Shown here: one piece after another, positions 31,337 through 40,867 of the stretch
Numbering within the stretch: position 1 is the stretch's first letter
Layout of the letters: every line of letters begins with the position of its first letter
Source: Roseiarcus sp963798015
GTDB lineage: Bacteria; Pseudomonadota; Alphaproteobacteria; Rhizobiales; Beijerinckiaceae
Reading direction: 5' to 3'
DNA length: 64,000 nt
Assembly: GCA_963798015.1 (NCBI GenBank)
Contig: CAWCSA010000005.1
Coordinates: 248,001-312,000 of the forward strand
Made by a program: the position numbers and the translations under genes
Notes under the pieces: generated by a model
The model's database searches: none
What the model was told of the DNA's origin: nothing
The model's input: only the letters and a program-made list of their open reading frames with translations

Positions 31337-32055
31337 GCGAGGTTCCTCGCTCTCAGTCGCATGAGCGCGAGACTGAGGAGGCGCGGCGCGCCGAAAAGCG
31401 CCGGCGCCGCAGGTTTGGGTCCCGCGCCCGCCATCGTTGCGAAGAAGACAAGTGTTGAGCCCAGCATCGTGACCGCAATCAGCTTGAATACGCGCTCGGA
31501 GGCGACGCGCTTCGCCTCGCGACGGTCAGGTTCAAGCGTGATCGCTTTCATCGCCGCGTCGCCCTGGGCCTTGACCATGCGCGTCGCGAGGTCGCCCTCG
31601 AAAGCGTTTGCCGCGCGATAGGTGTCGATGTTGAAATTGGCGCGCTCCGCTGCAACCAGCGTTTCATACCGCGATGATTCCGGCGGAAAGTCGATCGCGC
31701 CGGCGCCGGCGAGCGCGGCCAGATACGCGCGCACGCCGTCATGGCGATGGTCAAGCCCGCGCAGCATAAGGTCGCCAATCGCCGCCCGCTTATCATCGCT
31801 TACATCTCGCGGCAGCGAAAAGCTGAACAGGAGGCTGCCCATCTGTCCGGCGAGGTCGTCATAGGACGTAGCGGCCAGAAGCATCCGCGACCGCGACCTT
31901 TCGATCGCGATCTGGCGCGCCGCAGCCTCCGCGCTCGTCTGCGCGGGCGCCAGATAGAAGGCGCCCCCGAGCGCGCCGATGACGCTCAAAGCAAAGCCAA
32001 ACGCAGCGACGGCGGCGCTACGCGACAGAACCCAACCCGGTTGGCCGCGAAGCAT
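31333..32055 (-). CDS. Membrane protein with periplasmic helical domain, paralogue 2
   Basis: 240 residues from ATG 32055, eight bases after CGAGG. First helix VAAFGFALSVIGALGGAFYLAP, helical middle with many Arg/Ala/Glu, second helix LIAVTMLGSTLVFFATMAGAG. Same layout as the overlapping downstream gene. The two together suggest a heteromeric membrane complex. No enzyme or HTH motif is visible. Confidence 0.72.
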   Translation of the reverse strand: MLRGQPGWVLSRSAAVAAFGFALSVIGALGGAFYLAPAQTSAEAAARQIAIERSRSRMLLAATSYDDLAGQMGSLLFSFSLPRDVSDDKRAAIGDLMLRGLDHRHDGVRAYLAALAGAGAIDFPPESSRYETLVAAERANFNIDTYRAANAFEGDLATRMVKAQGDAAMKAITLEPDRREAKRVASERVFKLIAVTMLGSTLVFFATMAGAGPKPAAPALFGAPRLLSLALMRLRARNLA

Positions 32056-32268
32056 TGAGCGAGCCTCGATTCCAAAAGCAAAATATCGAACCTCGACGGT
32101 TAGCAAAATTCAATCGGCGCCGCCATCGGGACGTCGCGCGCTTCGAGCTTGACGTCCGGCGAACTCAAATGAGCCTGGAGATGAAGCGAGAAGGCTTTCC
32201 ACAGGTCTCGGCCTCATTTAAGCCTGCCTGAAGCCGCAGCGACGCGAAGGAATGGGGCAAGGTTCATC

Positions 32269-33298
32269 ATGATGCAGAGGGCTGCGGGCCTCGCCCTCAG
32301 AATCGTTGTCGCGATTTTGCTCGTCGCTCCGCTCACCGCGTGGAGCGCGCTCGCGCTATGGTTCCGGTTTCCGGCGCCTGAGGCCTTGCGTGGAGTCGCG
32401 GCGGTTGTGTTCGCCGTCCTTGGGCTCGCAACGATTGTGGCGCTGTTCATGCGCCGCAGCCGCAGCTTGATCGCGCTCGCTGTCTTCGCCATCGCTTTCG
32501 CCGGATTGCTCACCTGGTGGAGCACGATCAAGCCGCCGCTCGACGGCGATTGGGCGCCCGACGTCGCGCGACAGACGACAGGCTCGATCGACGGCGACAT
32601 TCTGACGCTCTCCGACGTTCGCGATTTCGATTGGCGGACCGACACCGACTTCACCGAGACGTGGAGCAAGCGCACCTATGATCTCTCTAAGCTGAAGACG
32701 CTCGACCTCTTTCTCGCCTATTGGGCCGGGCCGGAGATGGCCCATGTCATCATGAGCTTCGGCTTCGAGGACGGCGACCATATCGCGTGGTCGGTCGAGG
32801 TTCGGCGCGAGAAGACCGGCGTGTTCTCGCCGGTCGCCGACGCCTTCAAAAACCATACGCTCGTCTATCTCGCCACCACCGAACGCGATTCGGTCAGGCT
32901 GCGCACGAACGTGCGCGGCGAGGACGTGCGGCTTTATCGCCTCAACACACCGCCTGAACAGGCGCGCGCGCTGTTGAGGGAATATGTCGTCGAATTCGAC
33001 GGAACTCGCCGAACGACCAAAATGGTACAATTCCATCACTGCGAACTGCGCGACCGTTGTCTTCAAGCTGGTCAGAGCGGCGGGGAGCGGGCTGCCGTTC
33101 GACTGGCGTCTTGTCGTCAATGGCTTTCTGCCGGGCTACCTTTATGACCATCAGGCGGTCGTGACGACGATGCCGCTCAGCGAATTGATGGAGCGCGCGC
33201 GCGTCGGTCCCCAGGCCAAGGCGGCGGACCAGTCGCCCGACTTCTCCCGGCTCATTCGAGTGGGCGTGCCGTCGCCGTGGAATGCCGCGCCGAAGTAG
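32269..33298 (+). pseudogene. DUF4105-type membrane protein interrupted by one frameshift
   Basis: The first frame (to 33147) has three N-terminal membrane helices and a domain typical of DUF4105 (Lnb N-terminal periplasmic) proteins: VIMSFGFEDGDHIAWSVEVR and YLATTERDSVRLRTNVRGEDVRLYRL. Its expected continuation, LAERPKWYNSITANCATVVF and DWRLVVNGFLPGYLYDH, is found in the +1 frame from about 32993 to 33298. Removing one base between 32991 and 33001 rejoins them as ...EYVVEF-TELAERPKW. The putative catalytic Cys (NCATVVF) thus lies after the shift. The whole protein would be about 342 residues. Decay or a base-call error are both possible. Confidence 0.82.
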
Positions 33299-33307
33299 CG
33301 TGAGTTT

Positions 33308-34270
33308 CTAGAGCGACACCTTCGCCCGCGCGGCGAGTTCGCCGACAATGCCGCGCCGGAACGCGAGCACGCAGGCGACGAACACGACCCCCTGGATCAC
33401 GGTCACCCACTCGCCGAACTGGGCGAGATAATTTTGCATCGCAACGACAATGAGCGCGCCGACCACGGGCCCATAGAACGTGCCCATGCCGCCGACCAGC
33501 GTCATCAGCACGACCTCCCCCGAGGTCGAGAACGAGACGTCGGTCAGCGACGCGTTCTGGACGACTAGCGCCTTGGTCGCGCCGGCGAGGCCGGCGATCA
33601 CCGCCGAGAGGACGAAGGCCGCGAGCTTGTATTGCAGGACGCGATAGCCGAGCGAGACCGCGCGCGGCTCGTTTTCGCGGATCGCCTTGAGAATCTCGCC
33701 AAACGGCGAATTGACCGCCCGTTGCACGACAAGAAAGCCAAACAGAAAGACCACAGCCACAAAGCAGTAGAGGATCCAGGGATTGCTAAGATCGATGAAA
33801 CCGAACGCTTTCCCCTGCGGCACCGCCTGGATGCCGTCTTCACCGTGGGTGAAGGGCGCCTCGACGCAGACGAAGAACACCATCTGGGAAAAAGCGACCG
33901 TGACCATGGCGAAGTAAATGCCGGCGCTGCGAATGGCGAGCGCTCCGGTTACGAATCCGAGCGCAGCGGAGGCGGCGACGCCGACCGCGATCGCCGAGAC
34001 AGGCTCCAAACCCCACACTTTGGCGGCATGGGCGCAGACGTAGCTGGCGAGCCCGAAAAACATCGCGTGCCCAAGCGACAGAAGGTTCGCGTAGCCGATC
34101 AGGAGATTGAACGCGCAGGCGAACAGCGCGAAGCACATCGCCTGCATGATGAAGAAGGGATAGGCGAAGAAAGGCGCAATCGCGATCAGGGCGACCATGA
34201 CCGCGAATGCTATGGCGTTTACGCGGCGATCCTGGCTCGTCATATCCGCCGCAGCGATGGAAGCTTCCAT
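33308..34270 (-). CDS. livM: Branched-chain amino-acid-type ABC transporter permease LivM
   Basis: About 320 residues from ATG 34270, one base after the livH stop. Roughly nine hydrophobic segments; family motifs NLLIGYANLLSLGHAMFFGLASY and the EAA-like loop ILKAIRENEPRAVSLGYRV. With LivH it forms the membrane channel for branched-chain amino acids or, often in soil alphaproteobacteria, aromatic acids and amides. Last gene of the livG-livF-livH-livM run, which lacks its own binding protein here. Confidence 0.92.
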   Translation of the reverse strand: MEASIAAADMTSQDRRVNAIAFAVMVALIAIAPFFAYPFFIMQAMCFALFACAFNLLIGYANLLSLGHAMFFGLASYVCAHAAKVWGLEPVSAIAVGVAASAALGFVTGALAIRSAGIYFAMVTVAFSQMVFFVCVEAPFTHGEDGIQAVPQGKAFGFIDLSNPWILYCFVAVVFLFGFLVVQRAVNSPFGEILKAIRENEPRAVSLGYRVLQYKLAAFVLSAVIAGLAGATKALVVQNASLTDVSFSTSGEVVLMTLVGGMGTFYGPVVGALIVVAMQNYLAQFGEWVTVIQGVVFVACVLAFRRGIVGELAARAKVSL

Positions 34271-34271
34271 G

Positions 34272-35144
34272 TCAGGCCGCCCGCCCAAACAGGCCGGTCG
34301 GCCGGATCAGAAGGACGATGGCCATGATGACGAACACCACGGTGTTCGACGCCTCCGGGTAAAACACTTTCGTCAGCCCCTCGATGACGCCAAGCACGAA
34401 GCCGGTCACGATCGAACCGAGGATCGACCCCATACCGCCAATCACCACGACTGCGAAAACGACGACGATGATGTCCGCGCCCATGCCCGGACGAACCTGA
34501 TTGATCGGCGCGGCGAGCACGCCGGCGAACGCGGCAAGCGCGACGCCGAAGCCATAAGTGAGCGTGACCATGCGCGGCACATTGATGCCGAAGGCGCGCA
34601 CCATGGTCGGGTTTTCGGTCGCCGCGCGCAAATAGGCGCCGAGCTTCGTCTTTTCGATGATGAGCCAGGTCGCGAAGCACACAACGACGGAGGCGACGAT
34701 CACCCAGCCGCGATAAACGGGAAGGAACATGAAGCCAAGATTGTAGGCGCCGGTCAGCTGTTTTGGGATTGCGTAGGGCATGCCCGACGCGCCGTAAAAA
34801 TTCTGAAACAATCCCTGAATGATGAGCGCGAGGCCAAAGGTGAGGAGCAGGCTGTAGAGCGGATCAAAGCCGGCGAGCCGCTTGAGAAACAGGCGCTCGA
34901 CGATCGCCCCGATCGCGCCGACAATCAGCGGCGCGAGGATAAGGGCAAACCAATAATTGAGGCCCGTATATTGAAGCAGGAAATAAGCGGCGAAGGCCCC
35001 CATCATATAGAAGGCGCCGTGGGCGAAATTGACGATCGTCAACATGCCGAAGATGACCGCCAGCCCCAGGGACAGCAGCGCATAAAAGGAGCCGTTGATG
35101 AGGCCAATCAAGAGCTGACCGAAGAGCTCCGGCATGCTGATCAT
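34272..35144 (-). CDS. livH: Branched-chain amino-acid-type ABC transporter permease LivH
   Basis: About 290 residues. LivH motifs: LLIGLINGSFYALLSLGLAVIFGMLTIVNFAHGAFYMMGAF, the EAA-like YLRAATENPTMVRAFGINVPRM and GSILGSIVTGFVLG. The start is uncertain among ATG 35144, ATG 35135 and GTG 35162; the much longer open frame upstream overlaps livF and is not coding. It lies 46 bp downstream of livF and abuts livM. Confidence 0.92.
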   Translation of the reverse strand: MISMPELFGQLLIGLINGSFYALLSLGLAVIFGMLTIVNFAHGAFYMMGAFAAYFLLQYTGLNYWFALILAPLIVGAIGAIVERLFLKRLAGFDPLYSLLLTFGLALIIQGLFQNFYGASGMPYAIPKQLTGAYNLGFMFLPVYRGWVIVASVVVCFATWLIIEKTKLGAYLRAATENPTMVRAFGINVPRMVTLTYGFGVALAAFAGVLAAPINQVRPGMGADIIVVVFAVVVIGGMGSILGSIVTGFVLGVIEGLTKVFYPEASNTVVFVIMAIVLLIRPTGLFGRAA

Positions 35145-35190
35145 GTGGCCGAAAATGTTCACGACCGGACCCGTTGCTTGACCGGAATCA

Positions 35191-35934
35191 TCACACCCCG
35201 AGCGCCTCGTGCAGCCGATCCATCCTGCCCTCCAATTCCGTGTTGGCGAACGCGTCGATGATACGGCCGTGCTCCATGACGAAAAACCGGTCGGCCAGGG
35301 TCGAGGCGAAGCGGAAATTTTGCTCGACAAGCAGAATCGTGAATCCCTCCCGCTTGAGCTCAGCGACTGTGCGGCCAATCTGTTGGATGATGACCGGCGC
35401 GAGGCCCTCGGTCGGTTCGTCCAGCATCAGAAATCGGGCGCCGGTTCGCAAAATGCGCGCGATGGCGAGCATCTGCTGCTCGCCGCCGGATAGCTTGCCC
35501 CCGCCGCTCGACAGCCGCTCACGTAGGTTGGGAAAGAGCGCAAAGATGCGTTCCACGCTCATCCCGCCCACTTTGGAGATCGGAGGCGGCAGAAATAAAT
35601 TCTCCTTGACCGTGAGAGAGGCGAATATGGCCCGCTCCTCCGGGCAAAATGCGACGCCATGCCGGGCGATGCGGTCGATCGAAAGGCCGATGAGCTCCTT
35701 TCCGTCGAACACGACCGACCCCACGCGCTTGCGGACGATGCCCATAATCGCCTTGAGTGTGGTCGTCTTGCCGGCTCCGTTTCGCCCGAGCAGCGTCACG
35801 ACCTCGCCCTCCCGCACGTCGAGATCGATCCCGTGCAAAATGTGCGATTCGTTGTACCAAGCCTGCAGGCCCTTGACGTTGAGCACCGTCGTTGCGCTCG
35901 CGGCTGATCTTTGTGCGGCAGCCGCCTCAGCCAT
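35191..35934 (-). CDS. livF: Branched-chain amino-acid-type ABC ATPase LivF
   Basis: 247 residues. Walker A GRNGAGKTTTLKAIMG, signature LSGGEQQMLAIARIL, Walker B FLMLDEPTEGLAP, switch His region ILLVEQNFRFA. Typical LivF length and EQN sequence. Overlaps livG by eight bases, and precedes livH and livM. Confidence 0.94.
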   Translation of the reverse strand: MAEAAAAQRSAASATTVLNVKGLQAWYNESHILHGIDLDVREGEVVTLLGRNGAGKTTTLKAIMGIVRKRVGSVVFDGKELIGLSIDRIARHGVAFCPEERAIFASLTVKENLFLPPPISKVGGMSVERIFALFPNLRERLSSGGGKLSGGEQQMLAIARILRTGARFLMLDEPTEGLAPVIIQQIGRTVAELKREGFTILLVEQNFRFASTLADRFFVMEHGRIIDAFANTELEGRMDRLHEALGV

Positions 35935-36682
35935 GTCCCACTCCGAGATAGGCCTGCTTCACCTCTTCGTTCTCGGACACTTCGCGATAGTCGCCCTCGG
36001 CCAGCACCCGCCCGCGCGTCAGCACGGTAATCCGATGGGAGAGATTGGCGACCACCCGGAGATTATGCTCGACCATCAGGATGGTGCGGTTCGCCGACGC
36101 GCGGCGGATGAGATCGGCCGTGCGATCGATGTCCTCGTGGCCCATCCCGGCCATCGGCTCATCGAGCAGCATCATCTCGGGCTCGATGGCGAGCGTTGTC
36201 GCCAGTTCGAGGGCTCGCTTTTGGCCATAGGAGATTTCGCCGGCCTTCGAATTGGCGAAGGCTCCAAGCCCGACGTCCTCCAGCAACGCCAACGCGTGTT
36301 CATTAAGAGGCTTAAGCGCCGTCTTGGAGCGCCAGAAGTCGAAGGAATCGCCACGCTTTCGCTGGAGCGCGATGCGAATGTTCTCGAACGCGGTCAGATG
36401 GGGGAATACAGCCGAAATCTGGAAAGACCGGACGAGCCCTAACCGTGCGACGTCGGCAGGCTTGAGGTTGGTGATGTCGCGCCCGTTGAACGTAATCCGA
36501 CCGCCGGTCGGCGCAATGAATTTCGAAAGCATGTTGAAACAGGTCGTCTTGCCCGCGCCATTCGGCCCGATCAGCGCATGGATCGTCCCACGCTTGATGC
36601 GGAGCGAAACGTCGCTGACCGCGCGGAAATCGCCGAAGCTCTTGCTAAGGCCTTCCGTGACGAGAACATCATCCATGCTCAT
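35927..36682 (-). CDS. livG: Branched-chain amino-acid-type ABC ATPase LivG
   Basis: About 251 residues from ATG 36682 (MSMDDVLVTEGLSKSFGDF). Walker A GPNGAGKTTCFNMLS, ABC signature ISYGQKRALELATTLA, Walker B MLLDEPMAGMG, ILMVEHNLRVV. The SYGxxR signature and the C-terminal YLGVG are standard for LivG. First gene of the livGFHM run. A Liv-type binding protein exists at 63.3 kb but is 27 kb away. Confidence 0.94.
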   Translation of the reverse strand: MSMDDVLVTEGLSKSFGDFRAVSDVSLRIKRGTIHALIGPNGAGKTTCFNMLSKFIAPTGGRITFNGRDITNLKPADVARLGLVRSFQISAVFPHLTAFENIRIALQRKRGDSFDFWRSKTALKPLNEHALALLEDVGLGAFANSKAGEISYGQKRALELATTLAIEPEMMLLDEPMAGMGHEDIDRTADLIRRASANRTILMVEHNLRVVANLSHRITVLTRGRVLAEGDYREVSENEEVKQAYLGVGHG

Positions 36683-36856
36683 TCTCGCCGGTCGGCCGAG
36701 CGCATGCGCTTCCTCCCAATGAACTCCAGGGTCTATCAAGCCGCTGGAGCGGCGGTTGTAAAGCCCAAAAAGGCGACGTTAGGACCAAGGTCGGATTGGC
36801 CTCGCCGGGTCACGACGCTGGAGCAAGCCCCTGCGCGGCCAACCTGGCCGTTCCGA

Positions 36857-37849
36857 TTACCCTTCCGTCCTTCGATTGTGCAGCCGTCGCTCCCAGTCGA
36901 GAGCCTGGCGCACGATGTCGTCGAGATTGTCGCGGCTCGGTTTCCAGCCGAGCACTCTCCTCGCTCGGTCGGCCTTCGCCACGATGGCGGCCGGATCCCC
37001 CGCCCGCCGCCCGGAGACCACGACCGGAAAGTCAATCCCCGACGCCCGTTTGACGACCTCGACGACCTCCTTGACCGTCTCGCCGTGCCCGTAGCCGCAA
37101 TTGCAGACGATGCTCGCCCCGCCGGCGCGCAAATAAGCGAGCGCGCTCAAATGGGCGTCGATGAGGTCCGTGACCTGGATATAGTCCCGCACGCACGTGC
37201 CGTCTCGGGTCGGATAGTCCTCGCCGAAGATCTCGATCTTCGAATGGAGCCCGAGCGCCGTCTGGACGGCGCGCTTGATGAGATGTGTGGCGTCAGGCGT
37301 CGACTGGCCGAGGCGGCCCTTGGGATCGGCGCCGGCGACGTTGAAATAGCGCAGCGCGACATAACGAAAATCGTACGCCTTGGACGCGTCGTCGAGCATC
37401 CATTCGACCATGAGCTTGGATCGCCCATACGGTGAAATCGGCGCGAGGGCGGTCTCCTCCGACACGGGCTCGGCGCCGGTTTCACCGTAAACCGCGGCAG
37501 TCGAGGAAAAGATGAACGTCTTCACGCCGCCGTTAACGGCAGCTTCGATCAGGGCGCGCGCATTCGAAACATTGTTGAGGTAATAGCCAAGCGGATCGCG
37601 GACCGAGTCCGGCACGACGATCTTGGCGGCGAAATGGGTGATCGCGTCGATCGCATGCTCCTTGATCAAGCGCTCGACCAAGTCCGTGTCGCCCGTGTCG
37701 CCGACGATGAGCTTGGCCCCTTCGGGGACGCCCCAGGCGAAACCGGTTGAGAGATTGTCGAGAACGATGACGGTCTCGCCGGCGTCGAGAAGGCCGAGAG
37801 CCATGTGGCCGCCGATATAGCCGGCGCCGCCGGTCACCAGAACGCTCAT
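36857..37849 (-). CDS. galE: UDP-glucose 4-epimerase
   Basis: 330 residues, extended SDR. NAD motif GGAGYIGGHMALGLL at residues 7-21; catalytic Ser/Thr in FSSTAAVYG and Tyr/Lys in PYGRSKLMVEW; GalE-specific RYFNVAGADPKGRLG and EIFGEDYPTRDGTCVRDYIQVTDL. It interconverts UDP-glucose and UDP-galactose for surface polysaccharides. Divergent from galU, sharing a 149-bp promoter region, which fits joint control of nucleotide-sugar supply. Confidence 0.95.
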   Translation of the reverse strand: MSVLVTGGAGYIGGHMALGLLDAGETVIVLDNLSTGFAWGVPEGAKLIVGDTGDTDLVERLIKEHAIDAITHFAAKIVVPDSVRDPLGYYLNNVSNARALIEAAVNGGVKTFIFSSTAAVYGETGAEPVSEETALAPISPYGRSKLMVEWMLDDASKAYDFRYVALRYFNVAGADPKGRLGQSTPDATHLIKRAVQTALGLHSKIEIFGEDYPTRDGTCVRDYIQVTDLIDAHLSALAYLRAGGASIVCNCGYGHGETVKEVVEVVKRASGIDFPVVVSGRRAGDPAAIVAKADRARRVLGWKPSRDNLDDIVRQALDWERRLHNRRTEG

Positions 37850-37998
37850 ACGGAAGCCCCCCTTTTTGATCGACCCAACACGAATTCAGCGGAAAAGAGC
37901 CGCGTAGAACGGTTCGGGTGGAACTGATAGTCGGTTATCAGGATTTCGCTAGGCTCGCCTCCCCTTCACCCTCCCATCGACCGAGGAATCAGGCCTCC

Positions 37999-38895
37999 AT
38001 GGACAAACCCATCCGTAAAGCGGTGCTGCCGGTCGCCGGTCTCGGCACGCGGTTTCTGCCGGCAACCAAAGCGATCCCGAAAGAGATGCTGACCGTTGTC
38101 GACCGGCCGATCCTTCAGCATGTGGTCGATGAGGCGCGCGAAGCGGGAGTCGAGCATTTCATTTTCGTGACCGGCCGCAACAAGGCGGTGATCGAGGATC
38201 ACTTCGACGCGGCTTATGAACTCGAAGACACGCTCACCCGGCGGGGCAAAAAGGCCGAATATGCGGCGCTCATGGCCGATCTTCCCGCTGCCGGCGCGAC
38301 CAGCTTCACCCGCCAGCAGGCGCCGCTCGGCCTCGGCCACGCCGTCTGGTGCGCGCGCGAAATCGTTGGCGACGAGCCCTTCGCGGTCCTGCTGCCGGAT
38401 ATGGTCACTCGCGCCGGATCACACGGCGGACGCTGCTTGGCGCAGTGCGTGGCTGCTTACGAGAAGCACGGCGGCAATATCATCGCGGTCGAAGAGGTTC
38501 CCCCGGCCGAAACCCACCAATATGGCATTGTCGGGGTTGGCTCCGACCATGGCGCGACCTTCGAGATCACCAAGATGGTGGAAAAGCCCAAGCAGGGGAC
38601 GGCGCCCTCCAATCTCATCATTTCGGGGCGGTACATTCTTCAGCCGGAGATTTTCAAGATTCTCGAGCGTGTGGAAAAGGGCGCGGGCGGCGAAATCCAA
38701 TTGACGGACGGCATGATCGAGCTCGCCCGCAAGCAGTCTTTCCATGGCGCGCGTTTTGACGGTCGAACTTACGATTGCGGCTCGAAACTGGGATTTCTCA
38801 GCGCCAACCTCGCCTTCGCGCTCGACCGCCGCGACCTTGCGCCAGGTCTCAAGGAGGAACTGCGTCGGCTCGGGTTCACCGGGGAGGACGGTTGA
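37999..38895 (+). CDS. galU: UTP-glucose-1-phosphate uridylyltransferase
   Basis: 298 residues from ATG 37999 (MDKPIRKAVLPVAGLGTRFLPATKAIPKEML). The nucleotidyltransferase GAGLGTRFLPxTK-type motif is complete, and VDRPILQHVVDEA, MVEKPKQGTAPSNLIISGRYIL and FDGRTYDCGSKLGF are GalU signatures. It forms UDP-glucose from UTP and glucose-1-phosphate. It is followed 76 bp downstream by kdsD, so envelope sugar genes are grouped here. Confidence 0.96.
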   Translation: MDKPIRKAVLPVAGLGTRFLPATKAIPKEMLTVVDRPILQHVVDEAREAGVEHFIFVTGRNKAVIEDHFDAAYELEDTLTRRGKKAEYAALMADLPAAGATSFTRQQAPLGLGHAVWCAREIVGDEPFAVLLPDMVTRAGSHGGRCLAQCVAAYEKHGGNIIAVEEVPPAETHQYGIVGVGSDHGATFEITKMVEKPKQGTAPSNLIISGRYILQPEIFKILERVEKGAGGEIQLTDGMIELARKQSFHGARFDGRTYDCGSKLGFLSANLAFALDRRDLAPGLKEELRRLGFTGEDG

Positions 38896-38971
38896 TTTCG
38901 ATAGGCTCGCGTATCGCCGCGCCCGCCGGCGACGTTTTCCAATCGCGGCCTCGGATGATAAACATGAGCAA

Positions 38972-39964
38972 ATGATTCAAGAGCAGACCAGCGCCGTCCT
39001 CTCGGCGCTCCGCACCATCGCCAACGAGCGCAACGGCCTCGCAGCTCTCGAGGAGGCGATCCGGACCGCGCGCGAGGGTGGGCTTGGAGCCGCGTTCTTG
39101 GAAGCGGTCAAGACGATCTCGGCCGCGCCAGGCCGCGTCATCGTGACCGGCATCGGCAAGTCGGGCCACATCGCGCGCAAGGTCGCGGCGACGCTTGCCT
39201 CGACTGGCGAGCCTGCCTTCTTCGTCCATCCGGCCGAGGCGAGCCACGGCGACCTCGGCATGGTGCAGACGGGCGACGTCGTGCTAGCCATTTCCTGGTC
39301 GGGCGAGACGGCGGAACTGGCGGCGATCGTGACGTTCGCCAAACGCTACGCCATTCCGCTGATCGCCATGACGGCTGAGGCCAACAGCACGCTTGGCCGC
39401 GAGGCCGATGTTTGCCTCACGATGCCGAGCGCGCCGGAGGCCTGCCCGAACGGGCTCGAGGCCCCGACCACCTCGACGACGATGCAGCTTGTGCTGGGCG
39501 ACGCGCTGGCGGTCGCGTTGCTCGAGGGCCGCGGCTTCACCGCGCTCGAGTTCCGCGCCCTTCATCCTGGCGGCAAGCTCGGAGCCAAATTGGCGCATGT
39601 GCGGGAAGTCATGCACACCGGCGACCGCGTGCCGCGCATCGACGCCCACGCCCGGATGGCCGAGGCGATCGTCGAGATGACGTCGAAGGGTTTCGGCTGC
39701 GTCGCCGTTTTCGAACAGGGCGGGCGGCTCGCCGGCATCATCACCGATGGCGATCTGCGCCGTCACCTGAAGCCGGATTTCTCCCTCGATACGCCAGTTG
39801 GCGCGATCATGACCCGACGCCCGCGCACGATCGCGCCGGACGCTCTGGTCGCGGAAGCTCTCGAACTGATCAGCCACAAGATCCAAGCGCTGCTGGTCGT
39901 CGAGCGTGGCCAAGTGGTTGGAATCGTGAACTTTCACGACCTCATGCGCATCGGGGCGTTCTGA
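38972..39964 (+). CDS. kdsD: D-arabinose-5-phosphate isomerase (KpsF/GutQ family)
   Basis: 330 residues from ATG 38972. The SIS domain (residues 40-175) has VTGIGKSGHIARKVAATLASTGEPAFFVHPAEASHGDLGM; a metal-site HP motif and FRALHPGGKLG follow. Two CBS domains (about 210-260 and 275-325, e.g. FGCVAVFEQGGRLAGIITDGDLRRH) complete the usual architecture. It converts ribulose-5-phosphate to arabinose-5-phosphate for Kdo and LPS. The longer frame from 38744 overlaps galU and is not coding. Confidence 0.94.
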   Translation: MIQEQTSAVLSALRTIANERNGLAALEEAIRTAREGGLGAAFLEAVKTISAAPGRVIVTGIGKSGHIARKVAATLASTGEPAFFVHPAEASHGDLGMVQTGDVVLAISWSGETAELAAIVTFAKRYAIPLIAMTAEANSTLGREADVCLTMPSAPEACPNGLEAPTTSTTMQLVLGDALAVALLEGRGFTALEFRALHPGGKLGAKLAHVREVMHTGDRVPRIDAHARMAEAIVEMTSKGFGCVAVFEQGGRLAGIITDGDLRRHLKPDFSLDTPVGAIMTRRPRTIAPDALVAEALELISHKIQALLVVERGQVVGIVNFHDLMRIGAF

Positions 39965-40352
39965 GGGGCGGACGGCCCGGGTTGGAGAATTCCCGTTTGT
40001 GCGCCGTGATCGATTCTGCACGCGAGCAAGCGTTTTCAGGGGCTTAGGCTCGTTTTTCTGCAACTGGACTCGCTTATTATGCATTTCATATCTGTGTATA
40101 ATCAGAAAGCGGGCAATGCTGGCAGACCCCCGAAGACCATGAGGGCGATGGCAAATAGCCCACTTAACCAAACCCGCACAGTAGAGCCACGGTCAGGCGC
40201 GAGCCCGAGAACAAAAAGAGAACCATCTTCCTTCCGATTAGCAGAAGGATGTGCTAGCGTCTCGGATCAGGGTTCAGGAGGTAGGCATGACGGAAGTCGA
40301 TTAATTGCCATGCCGACCGCAGTTAGGTTTTCAGGCGACGAGGGGACAGGCA
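39965..40352. other. 388-bp intergenic region with a TATAAT box
   Basis: No gene seen. A perfect TATAAT at 40097-40102 with a weak TTATTA 17 bases upstream is a plausible promoter for plus-strand transcription toward the small gene at 40353. The stretch from about 40010 to 40270 is AT-richer than its surroundings. Confidence 0.45.
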
Positions 40353-40610
40353 ATGGCCGCCAAAACAAGCCGGATCGGCGAGATCGTTCAGGTCATGCTC
40401 GACACATGGGACCTGCCAGCCGACTGCAACGGGGGCGAGCTCTTCACCTACGCCGAGACGCTCTACGACCGCATCGCAGCGGGGGACAGCAAGGATAAGC
40501 TTTACGCTTATCTTTCCGAGGTGCAGGTCGACCACCTTGAGATGGCGAAATCCGATGCGTTCAGGGTGATCGTCGACCGCGCCGTCGAACTCGCAAGCCG
40601 GCCACGCTAG
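40353..40610 (+). CDS. Small protein of unknown function
   Basis: 85 residues from ATG 40353 (MAAKTSRIGEIVQVMLDTWDLPADCNGGELFTYAE), preceded by GAGGGGACAGGCA as ribosome site. Acidic, likely helical, with no signal peptide or membrane segment. No family recognised. It stands alone between two long intergenic regions that hold a TATAAT box and a CRP-type site. Confidence 0.6.
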   Translation: MAAKTSRIGEIVQVMLDTWDLPADCNGGELFTYAETLYDRIAAGDSKDKLYAYLSEVQVDHLEMAKSDAFRVIVDRAVELASRPR

Positions 40611-40640
40611 AGATCTCGACCGAAATCAAATCAGAGATTC

Positions 40641-40656
40641 TGTGATGAAGCTCACA
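40641..40656 (+). promoter_or_regulatory. CRP/FNR-type binding site before the wall hydrolase
   Basis: TGTGATGAAGCTCACA is a perfect TGTGA-N6-TCACA palindrome. TATACT at 40677-40682 is a good -10 box and predicts a start near 40689, placing the site centre at about -40.5, the class II position. The transcript would have a leader of about 180 bases before the hydrolase. Confidence 0.65.
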
Positions 40657-40733
40657 GCCCAATTTCAATCGTAGTTTATACTCGCGTAATTGTGCGACCC
40701 AGACCGGGCCGCGAGCGATGCCGATACCTTCAG

Positions 40734-40751
40734 ATAGGTATTTCTACCTAT
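40734..40751. promoter_or_regulatory. Palindrome ATAGGTA-TTTC-TACCTAT in the hydrolase leader
   Basis: Perfect 7-bp inverted arms with a 4-base spacer, 117 bp before the hydrolase start. A near copy (TAGGTA-GTTC-TACCCA) occurs before the methyltransferase at 49.1 kb. It could be an operator or, in RNA, a small stem-loop. Confidence 0.5.
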
Positions 40752-40867
40752 GGATAACCCGAATCAGCGATCCGCAGTCTCGATCCTCAAGCGATGTTGA
40801 ACACTAGGCCTGAACCGCGCCGCAAGGGCGAACTGGCTTTTCCCCGATACGAGTATGGAGTGCGTCC

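Noticed and set aside
40734..40751. Reading the TAGGTA palindrome as a NarL/NarP 7-2-7 site
   Set aside because: TACCTAT matches the NarL heptamer pattern, but the two heptamers point away from each other with a 4-base spacer, the opposite of the known 7-2-7 arrangement.
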